Assembly (NCBI RefSeq): GCF_904848585.1
Contig: NZ_CAJHCR010000001.1
Coordinates: 496,001 to 560,000, forward strand
DNA: 64,000 nucleotides
Direction: 5' to 3'
Origin: Paraburkholderia kirstenboschensis
GTDB taxonomy: Bacteria > Pseudomonadota > Gammaproteobacteria > Burkholderiales > Burkholderiaceae
Position numbers and translations under genes: made by a program. Shown here piece after piece: positions 48,550 to 58,358 of the stretch. Every line of letters starts with the position of its first letter. Position 1 is the first letter of the stretch. A model generated the notes under the pieces. That model did not search any database, was not told the origin of the DNA, and saw only the letters and a list, made by a program, of their open reading frames with translations.

Positions 48550-48656
48550 AAGCCCCGAGGGTCGCGGCTGTTGCTGGTGGTGCTCGCTTGCGCCGCCGGC
48601 GCGCCATGCGAAGCGAGCGCGGCCAAACCGTGAAGTTAAAGCTGGCCGCGCGCAAG

Positions 48657-48680
48657 AGGTGCGGCTCCCGCCGCACCTTT
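48657..48680 (+). terminator. terminator-like hairpin after the greA-DUF4149 unit
   Basis: Stem AGGTGCGGC/GCCGCACCT (9 bp) with a 4-nt loop and TT(T) after it, between convergent genes and 12 nt before the yhbY stop. Confidence 0.6.
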
Positions 48681-48691
48681 CATACGTTTGC

Positions 48692-49219
48692 TTATTTCGA
48701 TTGATGCGCGCGCTTGGCGCTGGTTTGCCGCTTTTTCGCGCGTTTGATGTTGCCGCCTTGCGTGACGCGTTCGTTTCCGCGCACCAGCACGGCTTTCGCC
48801 TTGGGTTTGCGCATGGGCACTTCGCTAGGCTTCACGACTTTGACCACGCGTGGTGCGGGGCCCTTGCCGGGCTTGGCTTCGACAGCGGCTTCACGGGCGC
48901 TCGGCAATGCGCCGCGCATGCCCTTTACCGCGGGCTGCGCCGCGGCCTCCGGCTTCCAGATAACCAGCAGCTTGCCGATATGCTGGATCGGCGCGGCGTT
49001 CAGCGTGTCGCAGATCTGTTCGTAAATGGCGATGCGTTCTTCGCGTTCGTCGCCGAACACACGAATCTTGATTAGCTGATGAGCGGCGAGGTGAACCTTG
49101 ATCTCGGCGAGCACGGCGTCGGTCAGACCTTCGGCGCCGACGAGCACGACCGGTTTGAGCGCATGTGCCTGGGAGCGCAACTCGGCGCGTTGGTCGGAAG
49201 AGACTTTGAGGGCGGGCAT
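48692..49219 (-). CDS. yhbY: YhbY family RNA-binding protein (CRM domain)
   Basis: The N-terminal 95 residues form a CRM/KH-like RNA-binding domain (LRSQAHALKPVVLVGAEGLTDAVLAEIKVHLAAHQLIKIRVFGDEREER...IQHIGKLLVIWKP), which in E. coli associates with pre-50S particles. The extra 80 residues are Lys/Arg/Pro-rich and probably disordered, making 175 aa in total. It is divergent from rlmE, another rRNA-related gene, with 222 nt between them. Confidence 0.92.
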   Translation of the reverse strand: MPALKVSSDQRAELRSQAHALKPVVLVGAEGLTDAVLAEIKVHLAAHQLIKIRVFGDEREERIAIYEQICDTLNAAPIQHIGKLLVIWKPEAAAQPAVKGMRGALPSAREAAVEAKPGKGPAPRVVKVVKPSEVPMRKPKAKAVLVRGNERVTQGGNIKRAKKRQTSAKRAHQSK

Positions 49220-49441
49220 GTGAAGTGGGAGACTCGACTAAAATGGCAGCGCCTGCGTGGCCTATCCCGTCTTTCGATTGATTCGGTTTGGCGCAATCGG
49301 GATACGAATGGGACAGTAGGGCAGGCGGCGCGTCAGAACAACAGAATCGCGGATAACTGCCGGTTTTTGGCGGTCGCCGCGCGAATTAACCGCGTATTAT
49401 CCGCTAAAGCGTGACATGACGCAGCAAGAGTTCAACGTTTA

Positions 49442-50104
49442 ATGGCAAAAAACAAGTTCAACACGGCGTGGTTGCATGACCACATCAACGATCCTTACGT
49501 AAAAATGGCACAGCGGGAAGGCTATCGCGCCCGCGCCGCTTACAAGCTGAAGGAAATCGACGAGCAGGACAAGCTGATCCGGCCGGGTCAGGTCATCGTC
49601 GATCTGGGCTCGACGCCGGGCAGCTGGAGCCAGTACGCGCGCAACAAACTCGCCAAAGGGTCGCGGCGCGACGCCGAGCGTGAAGGTGGGATAGACGGCA
49701 CGATCATCGCGCTCGATTTGCTGCCGATGGAGCCGGTCGCCGACGTCCACTTCATTCAGGGCGACTTTCGCGAAGACTCGGTGCTGGCCCAGTTGGAAGA
49801 ATTAGTGGGAGAACGCCAGGTTGACCTTGTAATTTCGGATATGGCGCCCAACCTGTCGGGAGTGGCCTTGGCGGATGCCGCGCGAATCGAGCATTTGTGC
49901 GATCTCGCGCTGGAATTCTCGCAGAATCACCTGAAACCGGATGGAGCCCTTTTAGTCAAATGCTTTCACGGCAGTGGTTACAGCCAGATTGTCGAAAAGT
50001 TCAAGCGCCAGTTCAAGGTGGTGGCTGCCCGCAAGCCGAAGGCTTCGCGGGACAAGTCGTCCGAGACGTTTATTTTGGGTAAGCAATTGAAACGGCCCGC
50101 GTAG
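49442..50104 (+). CDS. rlmE: 23S rRNA 2'-O-methyltransferase RlmE (FtsJ)
   Basis: The 220-aa enzyme methylates U2552 of 23S rRNA. The K-D-K-E tetrad is present: Lys35, Asp133 (ISDMAPN), Lys173 (LVKCFHG), Glu208 (SSETF). The SAM motif is [12 protein letters not shown]; the usual A in the DLGAAPG form is replaced by Ser-Thr. A short insertion ([10 protein letters not shown]) lies at residues 74-83. ftsH follows, the conserved rlmE-ftsH pair. Confidence 0.96.
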   Translation: MAKNKFNTAWLHDHINDPYVKMAQREGYRARAAYKLKEIDEQDKLIRPGQVIVDLGSTPGSWSQYARNKLAKGSRRDAEREGGIDGTIIALDLLPMEPVADVHFIQGDFREDSVLAQLEELVGERQVDLVISDMAPNLSGVALADAARIEHLCDLALEFSQNHLKPDGALLVKCFHGSGYSQIVEKFKRQFKVVAARKPKASRDKSSETFILGKQLKRPA

Positions 50105-50307
50105 GGCGGCCCACGTAGGGTGTGCAGATTGGTTCAGCGTCTTGTCTATAAATGCGCTGATGACGGCGGAAATCGACGCCGTTACAGCCCGCTATGCTAT
50201 TTCTGTGGTAGCGAAACCTTATGGCAGGGGTCTGCGGACTGGATTAGAATGCTTTCGTGGTGCCGCAAGGCAAATGTAGGCGCCCGTCTAAGTGAAGGAG
50301 TGGTGCT

Positions 50308-52197
50308 TTGAACAACAATATGTTTTCGAAAGCAGCAGTGTGGCTGGTTATCGCACTGGTGCTATTTACGGTGTTCAAGCAGTTCGACAAGCCCCGTGTC
50401 CAGGAAGGCGTTTCCTATTCGCAGTTCATGGACGACGCGAAGAACGGCAAAGTCAAGAACGTCATTGTCCAGGGGCGGAACCTCACGGTCACTCCAGCAG
50501 ACGGCCAGAAGTACCAGATCGTGTCGCCCGGCGACATCTGGATGGTCGGCGATCTGATGAAGTATGGCGTTCAGGTAAGCGGCAAGGCTGACGACGAACC
50601 CAATGCGCTGGTGTCCGCGCTGTATTACCTCGGGCCGACGATTCTGATCATCGGTTTCTGGTTCTACATGATGCGACAGATGCAGGGGGGCGGGAAAGGC
50701 GGCGCCTTCTCGTTCGGTAAGTCGCGCGCGCGGCTGATCGACGAAAACAACAACGCAATCAATTTCACCGACGTCGCCGGTTGCGACGAAGCGAAGGAAG
50801 AGGTCTCCGAGCTGGTCGATTTCCTGCGCGACCCGCAGAAGTTCCAGAAGCTGGGCGGCCGCATTCCGCGTGGCGTATTGCTGGTGGGCCCGCCGGGAAC
50901 CGGTAAGACGCTGCTCGCGCGCGCCATTGCCGGCGAAGCGAAAGTGCCGTTCTTCAGCATCTCGGGTTCGGACTTCGTCGAAATGTTCGTCGGTGTCGGC
51001 GCGGCGCGTGTGCGCGACATGTTCGAGCAGGCGAAGAAGCATGCACCGTGCATCGTGTTCATCGACGAAATCGACGCGGTCGGCCGTCATCGCGGTGCGG
51101 GCATGGGCGGCGGTAACGACGAGCGCGAGCAGACGCTGAACCAGATGCTGGTCGAGATGGACGGCTTCGAGGCGAATTCGGGTGTGATCGTGATCGCCGC
51201 AACCAACCGTTCGGACGTGCTCGACAAGGCTCTGCTGCGTCCGGGCCGTTTCGACCGCCAGGTGTATGTCGGTCTGCCGGACATTCGTGGTCGCGAGCAC
51301 ATCATGAAGGTCCACCTGCGCAAGGTGCCGATTTCGAACGACGTCGACGCAGCGGTCATCGCGCGTGGCACGCCGGGCTTCTCGGGCGCCGATCTGGCAA
51401 ACCTCGTGAACGAAGCGGCTCTGTTCGCGGCGCGCCGCGGCAAGCGCATCGTCGAAATGACGGACTTCGAAGACGCGAAAGACAAGATCTTCATGGGTCC
51501 GGAGCGCAAGTCGGCCGTGATCCGCGAAGAATCGAAGCGTGCCACCGCGTATCACGAGTCGGGCCACGCAGTCATTGCGAAGCTGTTGCCGAAAGCCGAT
51601 CCGGTGCACAAGGTCACGATCATTCCGCGTGGCCGTGCGTTGGGCGTCACGTGGCAGTTGCCCGAGCATGACAACGAAACGTACTCGAAAGACTACCTGC
51701 TGGATCGTCTCGCGATCCTGTTTGGTGGCCGCGTCGCGGAAGAGTTGTTCCTCAACCTGATCAGCACCGGCGCGTCGGACGACTTCAACAAGGCCACGCA
51801 AACCGCGCGCGCCATGGTGGCTCGTTTCGGCATGACGGACGCGTTGGGACCGATGGTCTACGTAGACGACGAAAACGACGCAACGCCGTTTGGCCGTGGT
51901 TTCACGCGTACCATTTCGGAAGCAACGCAGCAAAAGGTCGACGCCGAAATCCGGCGCGTGCTGGACGAGCAGTACAACCTCGCGAAGCGCCTGCTGGATG
52001 AAAACCGCGACAAGGTCGAAGCAATGACCGCCGCGCTGATGGAGTGGGAAACGATCGACGCCGATCAGATCAACGACATCATGGCAGGCCGTCCGCCGCG
52101 CTCGCCGAAGAGCTCGCCGCCATCGGCAAGCGACGCCTCGTCGGGCGGCAGCCCCGGCACCGAAGTCAAGCCGGGCAGCGCGACCGCGCCGGCCTGA
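50308..52197 (+). CDS. ftsH: ATP-dependent zinc metalloprotease FtsH
   Basis: The 629-aa membrane protease degrades unneeded membrane and regulatory proteins. Membrane helices lie at about residues 6-24 and 102-122. The AAA+ domain has Walker A GPPGTGKT (194-201), Walker [12 protein letters not shown] and the second region of homology ending RPGRFDRQV. The zinc site HESGH is at 416-420. A Ser/Pro-rich tail closes the protein. The start is TTG 50308 with AAGGAG at 50295-50300; an ATG at 50320 is less well placed. Confidence 0.97.
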   Translation: MNNNMFSKAAVWLVIALVLFTVFKQFDKPRVQEGVSYSQFMDDAKNGKVKNVIVQGRNLTVTPADGQKYQIVSPGDIWMVGDLMKYGVQVSGKADDEPNALVSALYYLGPTILIIGFWFYMMRQMQGGGKGGAFSFGKSRARLIDENNNAINFTDVAGCDEAKEEVSELVDFLRDPQKFQKLGGRIPRGVLLVGPPGTGKTLLARAIAGEAKVPFFSISGSDFVEMFVGVGAARVRDMFEQAKKHAPCIVFIDEIDAVGRHRGAGMGGGNDEREQTLNQMLVEMDGFEANSGVIVIAATNRSDVLDKALLRPGRFDRQVYVGLPDIRGREHIMKVHLRKVPISNDVDAAVIARGTPGFSGADLANLVNEAALFAARRGKRIVEMTDFEDAKDKIFMGPERKSAVIREESKRATAYHESGHAVIAKLLPKADPVHKVTIIPRGRALGVTWQLPEHDNETYSKDYLLDRLAILFGGRVAEELFLNLISTGASDDFNKATQTARAMVARFGMTDALGPMVYVDDENDATPFGRGFTRTISEATQQKVDAEIRRVLDEQYNLAKRLLDENRDKVEAMTAALMEWETIDADQINDIMAGRPPRSPKSSPPSASDASSGGSPGTEVKPGSATAPA

Positions 52198-52216
52198 TCG
52201 GCTATAAGTTGAAAGT

Positions 52217-52245
52217 GCGGGCCGGTGTGTTTCACACCGGCCCGC
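52217..52245 (+). terminator. strong hairpin between ftsH and folP
   Basis: A perfect 13-bp GC-rich stem (GCGGGCCGGTGTG/CACACCGGCCCGC) with a TTT loop lies 19 nt after ftsH and 35 nt before folP. Only TTT follows. It may terminate partially or protect the ftsH 3' end. Confidence 0.6.
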
Positions 52246-52280
52246 TTTGCATTGATCTGTCATAAGTGATGTAACGCTAC

Positions 52281-53180
52281 GTGGCCACAGTCGCTTTTCC
52301 TTTTGCCCCTATCCCGGAGCCGTTGCAATGCGGTCGGTTCAAGCTGAGCTTTGAACGCCCATTGATCATGGGAATCCTCAACGTCACACCGGATTCTTTT
52401 TCCGATGGCGGCCAATTTGCGATGCGCGGCGATGCGTTGCGCCAGGCCGAACGCATGCTGCTCGAAGGCGCGGACATCATCGATATAGGCGGCGAATCGA
52501 CGCGCCCCGGCGCGCCGCCTGTCCCGCTCGACGAAGAGCTCGAGCGTGTCATCCCGCTCGTCGAACAACTGCGCGGCGCCAACGTGCCGCTTTCCGTCGA
52601 CACCTATAAACCCGAAGTCATGCGGCACGCGCTCGCCGCGGGCGCCGACCTGATCAACGACATTTGGGGCTTTCGCATGCCCGGCGCCGTCGATGCGGTC
52701 CGCGAAAGCGACTGCGGTCTGTGCGTCATGCATATGCTCGGCGAGCCGCAGAGCATGCAACTGGGCGAACCGGCTTACGGCGACGTCGTGAGCGAAGTCC
52801 GGCAGTTTCTGGAAGAACGGGTGGGCGCGCTCAGACAGGCGGGCATCGCACGTGATCGCATCAGCGTTGACCCCGGTTTTGGCTTTGGCAAGGCTGTGGT
52901 CGAGCACAATTACGCGCTGCTCGCGTGTCTGCCGGATACGGCGCCGCGCGCCGACCCGCCGTATCCGATTCTTGCGGGCATGTCGCGCAAATCGATGATC
53001 GGCGCGGTCACCGGACGGACGGCGCCGGAGCGCGCCGCGGGCAGCATCGCTGCAGCCGTTTGCGCGGCGGAGCGCGGCGCCGCGATTCTCCGCGTGCACG
53101 ACGTCGCACAAACAGTAGACGCATTGAAAGTCTGGGTAGCCCTGCGCAACGCGGCGAATCACGCCGGCCCGCGCGGTTGA
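52281..53180 (+). CDS. folP: dihydropteroate synthase
   Basis: The 299-aa TIM-barrel enzyme joins p-aminobenzoate and dihydropterin pyrophosphate in folate synthesis; it is the sulfonamide target. Motifs: IMGILNVTPDSFSDGG, DIIDIGGESTRPGA, SVDTYKPEV, NDIWGF, DPGFGFGK, GMSRKSMIGAVTGR. The start is GTG 52281 with no in-frame ATG before the core. glmM follows 27 nt downstream; ftsH-folP-glmM is a classic order. Confidence 0.97.
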   Translation: MATVAFPFAPIPEPLQCGRFKLSFERPLIMGILNVTPDSFSDGGQFAMRGDALRQAERMLLEGADIIDIGGESTRPGAPPVPLDEELERVIPLVEQLRGANVPLSVDTYKPEVMRHALAAGADLINDIWGFRMPGAVDAVRESDCGLCVMHMLGEPQSMQLGEPAYGDVVSEVRQFLEERVGALRQAGIARDRISVDPGFGFGKAVVEHNYALLACLPDTAPRADPPYPILAGMSRKSMIGAVTGRTAPERAAGSIAAAVCAAERGAAILRVHDVAQTVDALKVWVALRNAANHAGPRG

Positions 53181-53207
53181 ACCCACAGCCAAGGAGGAAC
53201 ATAAAAG

Positions 53208-54566
53208 ATGGCACGTCGTTATTTCGGCACGGACGGAATTCGGGGAAAGGTCGGTGAAGGGCCCATCACGCCGGAATTTGTATTGCGGCTCGGCTATGCG
53301 GCCGGCAAGGTGCTGGTCGGTGCAGACCGTTGGGCACGCACGGGCACGCGGCCAACCGTGCTGATCGGTAAGGACACGCGGGTGTCGGGCTATATGCTCG
53401 AGGCTGCGCTCGAAGCGGGTTTTTCCGCAGCGGGCGTCGACGTCATGCTGGCCGGTCCAATGCCCACGCCGGGCATCGCCTATCTGACGCGCGCGTTGCG
53501 GCTCGCGGCCGGCGTGGTGATCAGCGCGTCGCACAATCCGTATTACGACAACGGCATCAAATTTTTCTCCGCCGACGGCAACAAGTTGCCCGACGAGGTG
53601 GAGTCGCAGATCGAAGAGCACCTGGAGCTGCCGCTCGCCTGTGCGGCGTCCGAGCAGCTCGGCAAGGCGCGGCGTCTCGACGACGCCGCCGGCCGCTACA
53701 TCGAATTCTGCAAAAGCACCTTTCCTGCGGCGTTCGATTTGCGGGGACTCAAGCTGGTGGTCGATTGCGCGCATGGCGCCGCGTATGACGTCGCGCCGCA
53801 CGTCTTTCACGAGCTCGGCGCAGAGATCATTCCGATCGGAGTCGCGCCGAACGGTTTCAACATCAACGACGGCGTCGGGGCGACCGCACCGGATGCACTC
53901 GTGCGGGCGGTACGGGCCAACCACGCTGATCTGGGCATTGCGCTCGACGGAGACGCTGACCGTCTGCAGGTCGTCGACGCGGCAGGGCGCCTGTATAACG
54001 GTGACGAACTGCTGTACGTGCTGGTGAAGGATCGTATCGCGACCGACGGCAAGGTCGAAGGCGCGGTCGGCACCTTGATGACCAATATGGCCGTCGAAGT
54101 CGCGTTGCAGGCGGCCGGCGTCAAGTTCGTGCGCGCCGCGGTCGGCGACCGCTACGTGCTCGAACAATTGCGGGAGCACGGCTGGCAGCTCGGCGCGGAG
54201 GGTTCGGGCCACATTCTGTCGCTCGACCGCCATTCCACTGGCGACGGCATCGTGTCGGCGCTACTCGTGCTCGCCGCCATGAAGCGCAGCGACAAGACGC
54301 TGGCCGAACTGCTCGACGGCGTCACGCTGTTCCCGCAAAAGCTGATCAATGTGCGGATGAAACCGGACGCCGACTGGAAGAGCAGCGACGCGATCCGGCG
54401 CGCTATCGCCAGCGCTGAAGACGCGCTCAATGGCCGCGGACGCGTGCTGATTCGCGCTTCGGGCACCGAGCCGGTGCTGCGGGTCATGGTGGAGGCGGAA
54501 CATGCCGACGATGCGCTTCGCCACGCCGAATCGATTGCGGCTGCGGTGAAGCAGGCGACGGCTTAA
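53208..54566 (+). CDS. glmM: phosphoglucosamine mutase
   Basis: The 452-aa enzyme converts glucosamine 6-phosphate to glucosamine 1-phosphate for UDP-GlcNAc and the cell wall. The phospho-serine is Ser108 in VVISASHNP. The metal loop is LDGDADR, the sugar-binding loop EGSGH, and the phosphate-binding loop [15 protein letters not shown] 53208 follows AAGGAGG at 53190-53196. It is the last gene of the ftsH-folP-glmM set. Confidence 0.98.
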   Translation: MARRYFGTDGIRGKVGEGPITPEFVLRLGYAAGKVLVGADRWARTGTRPTVLIGKDTRVSGYMLEAALEAGFSAAGVDVMLAGPMPTPGIAYLTRALRLAAGVVISASHNPYYDNGIKFFSADGNKLPDEVESQIEEHLELPLACAASEQLGKARRLDDAAGRYIEFCKSTFPAAFDLRGLKLVVDCAHGAAYDVAPHVFHELGAEIIPIGVAPNGFNINDGVGATAPDALVRAVRANHADLGIALDGDADRLQVVDAAGRLYNGDELLYVLVKDRIATDGKVEGAVGTLMTNMAVEVALQAAGVKFVRAAVGDRYVLEQLREHGWQLGAEGSGHILSLDRHSTGDGIVSALLVLAAMKRSDKTLAELLDGVTLFPQKLINVRMKPDADWKSSDAIRRAIASAEDALNGRGRVLIRASGTEPVLRVMVEAEHADDALRHAESIAAAVKQATA

Positions 54567-55112
54567 GCGGGCATCTGAAAAATGTGCGGGCGGGGCAGAC
54601 CAGCGAGGGGCCCCGCCTTCGCATGCTGAGTTCGATTACGGCGAGCGAATTTGCACTCGCGCATCATTCGAATTGGGGCGCGGCGTTTTTCCGCTGACGA
54701 TCCGGCGACGGCGACGAACGACCGCCTAACCCGCGCGTACCAACCCAGTGTAACTAGCCGCCCGACCAGCTTGGCCGGACGCGCCCACGTAGCTAACCGG
54801 CCCTTCATACCCCACGCCGCGCGCCCGCGCGCCAGCCCCAGCACCCCCAGCACCCCCAGCACCCCCAGCACCCCCAGCACCCCCAGCACCCCCAGCACCC
54901 CCCAGCACCCCCAGCACCCCCAGCACCCCCAGCACCCCCAGCACCCCCAGCACCCCCAGCACCCCCAGCACCCCCGGCACCCCCAGCGCCCCCAGCGCCC
55001 CCCACGCAAACCCTCACCCCCCATCTTTTTCGCCTAATCTGTACAGGCACCGGCAACGACGCCGCCCCACAGGCGATCAGCCGCCACGACGCCTTTCACC
55101 TTAGTAATCGCA
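54567..55112. other. intergenic region between glmM and the pst operon
   Basis: About 270 nt of unremarkable sequence follow glmM, then the 9-bp minisatellite (54841-55005), then about 105 nt up to the PHO boxes. Reading frames that cross the repeats (Gly-Val-Leu, Gly-Gly-Ala or Gly-Cys-Trp repeats on the minus strand) are artefacts of the repeat. Confidence 0.6.
54841..55005. repeat. 9-bp minisatellite, G-rich on the minus strand
   Basis: About 18 near-perfect copies of GCACCCCCA stand in tandem. One 10-bp unit (extra C, near 54895-54904) breaks the phase, and the last units vary (GCGCCCCCA). The minus strand has a run of five or more Gs every 9 bases, a pattern able to form G-quadruplexes. 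It is a candidate variable-number locus. Confidence 0.93.
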
Positions 55113-55151
55113 CTGTCACGTACGTTTCACGATACGTCACGTTACTGTCAC
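55113..55151 (+). promoter_or_regulatory. two tandem PHO boxes before pstS
   Basis: Four 6-mers on a helical phase: TGTCAC (55114-55119), TTTCAC (55125-55130), CGTCAC (55135-55140), TGTCAC (55146-55151), spaced 11, 10 and 11 bp. This matches two PhoB-binding boxes. TAAGCT at 55162-55167 is a suitable -10, with the box replacing the -35. Phosphate starvation should induce the operon through the PhoB/PhoR system encoded downstream. Confidence 0.85.
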
Positions 55152-55217
55152 AAAGAGACCCTAAGCTTCGCGGTGTTCGACTTACTCGCTCACACCGCTC
55201 ACACCTTGGAGGTTTCG

Positions 55218-56249
55218 ATGAAATTGATGCAAACCGTGTTCGCTGGCGTCGCTGGCGCGCTCTTCGCGATCGCAGCGCAAGCCGCAGACATCACCGGCGC
55301 GGGCAGCACCTTCGCAGCACCGATCTACACGAAGTGGGCCGACGCCTATCAGAAGTCCGGCGGCGGCAAGGTTAACTACCAGGGCATCGGTTCGTCGGGC
55401 GGCGTGAAGCAGATCGTCGCGAAGACCGTCGATTTCGCGGGCTCGGACGCTCCGCTGAAGGACGACGAACTCGCCAAGGACGGCCTGTTCCAGTTTCCGA
55501 CGGTGGTCGGCGGCGTGGTGCCGGTTGTGAATGTGCCGGGCGTGAAGCCGGCTGAGCTCGTTCTGTCGGGCGAAGTGCTCGGCGACATCTATCTGGGCAA
55601 GATCAAGAAGTGGAACGATCCCGCGATCGTTGCACTGAACCCGAAGGCGAAGCTGCCGGACACGGACATTGCCGTGGTTCGCCGCGCCGACGGTTCGGGC
55701 ACCAGCTTCATCTGGACGAACTATCTGTCGAAGGTCAACACGGAATGGAAGTCGAAGGTCGGTGAAGGTTCGACGGTCAACTGGCCGACGGGTACGGGCG
55801 GCAAGGGCAACGACGGCGTCGCCGCTTTCGTGCAACGTCTGCCGGGCGCAATCGGCTACGTTGAATGGGCATACGCGAAGCAGAACCACATGACCTACGT
55901 CGCGCTGAAGAATTCGACGGGCACGGTGGTCGAGCCGAAGACGGAAACGTTCAAGGCAGCGGCAGCAGGCGCGGACTGGTCGAAGTCGTTCTACCAGATC
56001 CTGACGAACGAGCCGGGCAAGAACGCATGGCCGATCGTCGGCGCGACGTTTGTGCTGTTGCACACGACGCAGGAAAAGGCACCGCAAGGCGCCGAGACGC
56101 TGAAGTTCTTCGACTGGGCATTCAAGAACGGCACGCAAGCCGCGAACGATCTCGACTACATCTCGCTGCCGGAATCGGTCGTGTCGGAAATCCGCACGCA
56201 GTGGAAGTCGAAGGTCAAGGACGCAGCGGGCAAGCCGCTCGCCGAGTAA
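55218..56249 (+). CDS. pstS: phosphate ABC transporter substrate-binding protein PstS
   Basis: The 343-aa periplasmic protein captures inorganic phosphate. A signal peptide ([15 protein letters not shown]) precedes [22 protein letters not shown], the typical mature start. Phosphate contacts lie in GSTF, the GSSGG loop, FAGSDAPL and [15 protein letters not shown] 55218 follows GGAGG (55208-55212), which decides it over an upstream in-frame codon at 55173. PHO boxes precede it and a strong hairpin separates it from pstC. Confidence 0.97.
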   Translation: MKLMQTVFAGVAGALFAIAAQAADITGAGSTFAAPIYTKWADAYQKSGGGKVNYQGIGSSGGVKQIVAKTVDFAGSDAPLKDDELAKDGLFQFPTVVGGVVPVVNVPGVKPAELVLSGEVLGDIYLGKIKKWNDPAIVALNPKAKLPDTDIAVVRRADGSGTSFIWTNYLSKVNTEWKSKVGEGSTVNWPTGTGGKGNDGVAAFVQRLPGAIGYVEWAYAKQNHMTYVALKNSTGTVVEPKTETFKAAAAGADWSKSFYQILTNEPGKNAWPIVGATFVLLHTTQEKAPQGAETLKFFDWAFKNGTQAANDLDYISLPESVVSEIRTQWKSKVKDAAGKPLAE

Positions 56250-56294
56250 GCGTTGCCTCGAAAGAGGTAGCAGGCAACGGCTGTAGGTAACACA

Positions 56295-56322
56295 TTGGCC
56301 GTCCTCGTGTGAGGACGGCCAA
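56295..56322 (+). promoter_or_regulatory. perfect hairpin between pstS and pstC
   Basis: A 12-bp perfect stem TTGGCCGTCCTC/GAGGACGGCCAA with a GTGT loop lies 45 nt after pstS. No T-tract follows, so it is more likely an mRNA-stabilising or processing structure than a terminator. It would favour more PstS than permease. Confidence 0.7.
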
Positions 56323-56446
56323 TGGCATTCACCGGCACGTCCCGGCGACGTACCGGCACCAGGCAACATTAATTAGTTGGTACACACGCATTACCGGCCG
56401 CGCGACATACGTCGCACGGCAACTGGAAAAGGTCCATCAGGCTCTT

Positions 56447-57448
56447 ATGTCCGATATCCAACTCGCGTCAGGCGCTCCGAGGGCGACGCCGCCCGGCAGC
56501 GCGTCGCAGCAGAAAGCGCCCAGCCGCGCCGGCGACGTGATCTTCGGCGGCCTCGCGCGCCTCGCCGCCATCGTCACGCTGTTGCTGCTCGGCGGCATCA
56601 TCGTTTCGCTGATCGTCGCGTCCATGCCGTCGATCAGGCAATTCGGCCTCGGCTTCCTGTGGAGCGCGCAATGGGATCCGCCGAGCAAGCAGTTCGGCGC
56701 ACTCGTGCCGATCTACGGCACGATCGCCACGTCGATCATTGCACTCATCATCGCGGTGCCCGTCAGCTTCGGCATCGCGCTTTTTCTGACGGAGCTGTCG
56801 CCCGCATGGCTGCGCCGGCCGCTCGGCATCGCGATCGAACTGCTCGCCGCGATTCCGTCGATCGTCTACGGCATGTGGGGCCTGCTCGTGTTCGCGCCGA
56901 TCTTCGCGACGTGGTTCGAGAAGCCGCTCGGCGCGGTGCTCGGCGGCATTCCGGTGATCGGCGCGCTGTTCCAGGGCGCGCCAATCGGCATTGGCATTCT
57001 GTGCGCGGGTGTGATTCTCGCGATCATGATCATTCCGTACATCGCTTCGGTGATGCGCGACGTGTTCGAAGTCACGCCGGTCCTGCTGAAGGAATCGGCT
57101 TACGGTATCGGCTGCACGACGTGGGAAGTGATGTGGAAGATCGTGCTGCCCTTCACGAAGAGCGGTGTGATCGGCGGCGTGATGCTCGGCCTCGGCCGCG
57201 CGCTCGGCGAGACGATGGCCGTGACCTTCGTGATCGGCAATACGAATCTGCTCGATAACGTGTCGCTCTTTTCGCCGGGCAACAGCATCACGTCGGCGCT
57301 CGCCAATGAATTCGCCGAAGCGGATCCGGGCCTGCATACGTCGGCACTGATGGAACTCGGCCTCATTCTGTTCGTGATTACATTCATCGTGCTGGCCATT
57401 TCGAAGATCATGCTGCTTCGTCTCGAGAAAGGGGAGGGCGCCAAATGA
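56447..57448 (+). CDS. pstC: phosphate ABC transporter permease PstC
   Basis: The 333-aa inner-membrane permease has six main helices and the binding-protein-dependent transport loop ([56 protein letters not shown]) that contacts PstB. A large periplasmic segment lies between the first and second helices. ATG 56447 (MSDIQLASG) is chosen; the frame extends 46 codons upstream without support. Its stop overlaps the pstA start (ATGA). Confidence 0.96.
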   Translation: MSDIQLASGAPRATPPGSASQQKAPSRAGDVIFGGLARLAAIVTLLLLGGIIVSLIVASMPSIRQFGLGFLWSAQWDPPSKQFGALVPIYGTIATSIIALIIAVPVSFGIALFLTELSPAWLRRPLGIAIELLAAIPSIVYGMWGLLVFAPIFATWFEKPLGAVLGGIPVIGALFQGAPIGIGILCAGVILAIMIIPYIASVMRDVFEVTPVLLKESAYGIGCTTWEVMWKIVLPFTKSGVIGGVMLGLGRALGETMAVTFVIGNTNLLDNVSLFSPGNSITSALANEFAEADPGLHTSALMELGLILFVITFIVLAISKIMLLRLEKGEGAK

Positions 57449-58341
57449 GCCAGTCCACCTTGAACATGCCGGGTTCGAACGACGCAGCCGCGCTCGAAAA
57501 AATGCGCGTGCGTCTGCAGGGACGCCGCCGCATGAAGAACGCGATGGCGCTGACGTTGTCGCTCGCCGCGATGGCCTTCGGTCTGTTGTGGCTGATCTGG
57601 ATTCTGTACACGACGCTGCGTCTCGGTATCGGCGGGTTGTCGATCGAACTGTTCACGCAGTCCACGCCGCCGCCGAACACCGATGGCGGCGGTCTCGCCA
57701 ACGCGATCGTCGGCAGCTTGATGCTGGTTGCGCTCGCAACGTTCGTCGGCACGCCGATCGGCATTCTTGCAGGCGTGTATCTCGCCGAATACGGGCAGAA
57801 GGGCTGGCTCGCGAGCGTCACGCGGTTCATCAACGACATTCTGTTGTCGGCGCCGTCGATCGTCGTCGGTCTGTTCGTCTACGCGCTCGTCGTCGCGAAG
57901 ATGGGGCACTTCAGCGGCTGGGCCGGCGTATTCGCGCTCGCGTTGCTGCAGATTCCGATCGTGATCCGCACCACGGAAAACATGCTCAAACTCGTGCCGA
58001 ACGCTCTGCGTGAAGCGGCGTTCGCACTCGGCACGCCGAAGTGGAAGATGGTGTTGTCCATTACGCTGAAGGCGTCCATCGCGGGCATTGTCACCGGTGT
58101 GCTGCTCGCCGTCGCGCGTATTGCAGGCGAAACCGCACCGCTGCTTTTCACCGCGTTGTCGAACCAGTTCTTCTCGGCGGATATGAGCCAGCCGGTCGCG
58201 AACCTGCCGGTCACGATCTACAAGTTTGCGATGAGCCCGTTCGCGCAGTGGCAATCGCTCGCGTGGGCCGGCGTCTTCCTGATCACGCTCGCGGTGCTGG
58301 GACTGAACATCCTCGCGCGCGCGATCTTCACGAACAAGTAA
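57445..58341 (+). CDS. pstA: phosphate ABC transporter permease PstA
   Basis: The 298-aa second permease subunit has about six membrane helices and the coupling loop [59 protein letters not shown]. It forms the channel with PstC. The start overlaps the pstC stop by four bases, indicating translational coupling. pstB follows 17 nt downstream. Confidence 0.97.
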   Translation: MSQSTLNMPGSNDAAALEKMRVRLQGRRRMKNAMALTLSLAAMAFGLLWLIWILYTTLRLGIGGLSIELFTQSTPPPNTDGGGLANAIVGSLMLVALATFVGTPIGILAGVYLAEYGQKGWLASVTRFINDILLSAPSIVVGLFVYALVVAKMGHFSGWAGVFALALLQIPIVIRTTENMLKLVPNALREAAFALGTPKWKMVLSITLKASIAGIVTGVLLAVARIAGETAPLLFTALSNQFFSADMSQPVANLPVTIYKFAMSPFAQWQSLAWAGVFLITLAVLGLNILARAIFTNK

Positions 58342-58358
58342 GGGCGGAGTGTAATCCG

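Noticed and set aside
52260..54233. 657-aa minus-strand frame opposite folP and glmM
   Set aside because: It covers two intact plus-strand genes and shows no protein motif.
54841..55005. CRISPR array
   Set aside because: Units are 9 bp with no unique spacers and no cas genes are near; it is a simple minisatellite.
54563..55056. Gly-Val-Leu, Gly-Gly-Ala and Gly-Cys-Trp repeat proteins on the minus strand
   Set aside because: All three frames are open only because the 9-bp repeat has no stop codon; a repeat of 9 bp gives a 3-residue periodic peptide in every frame.
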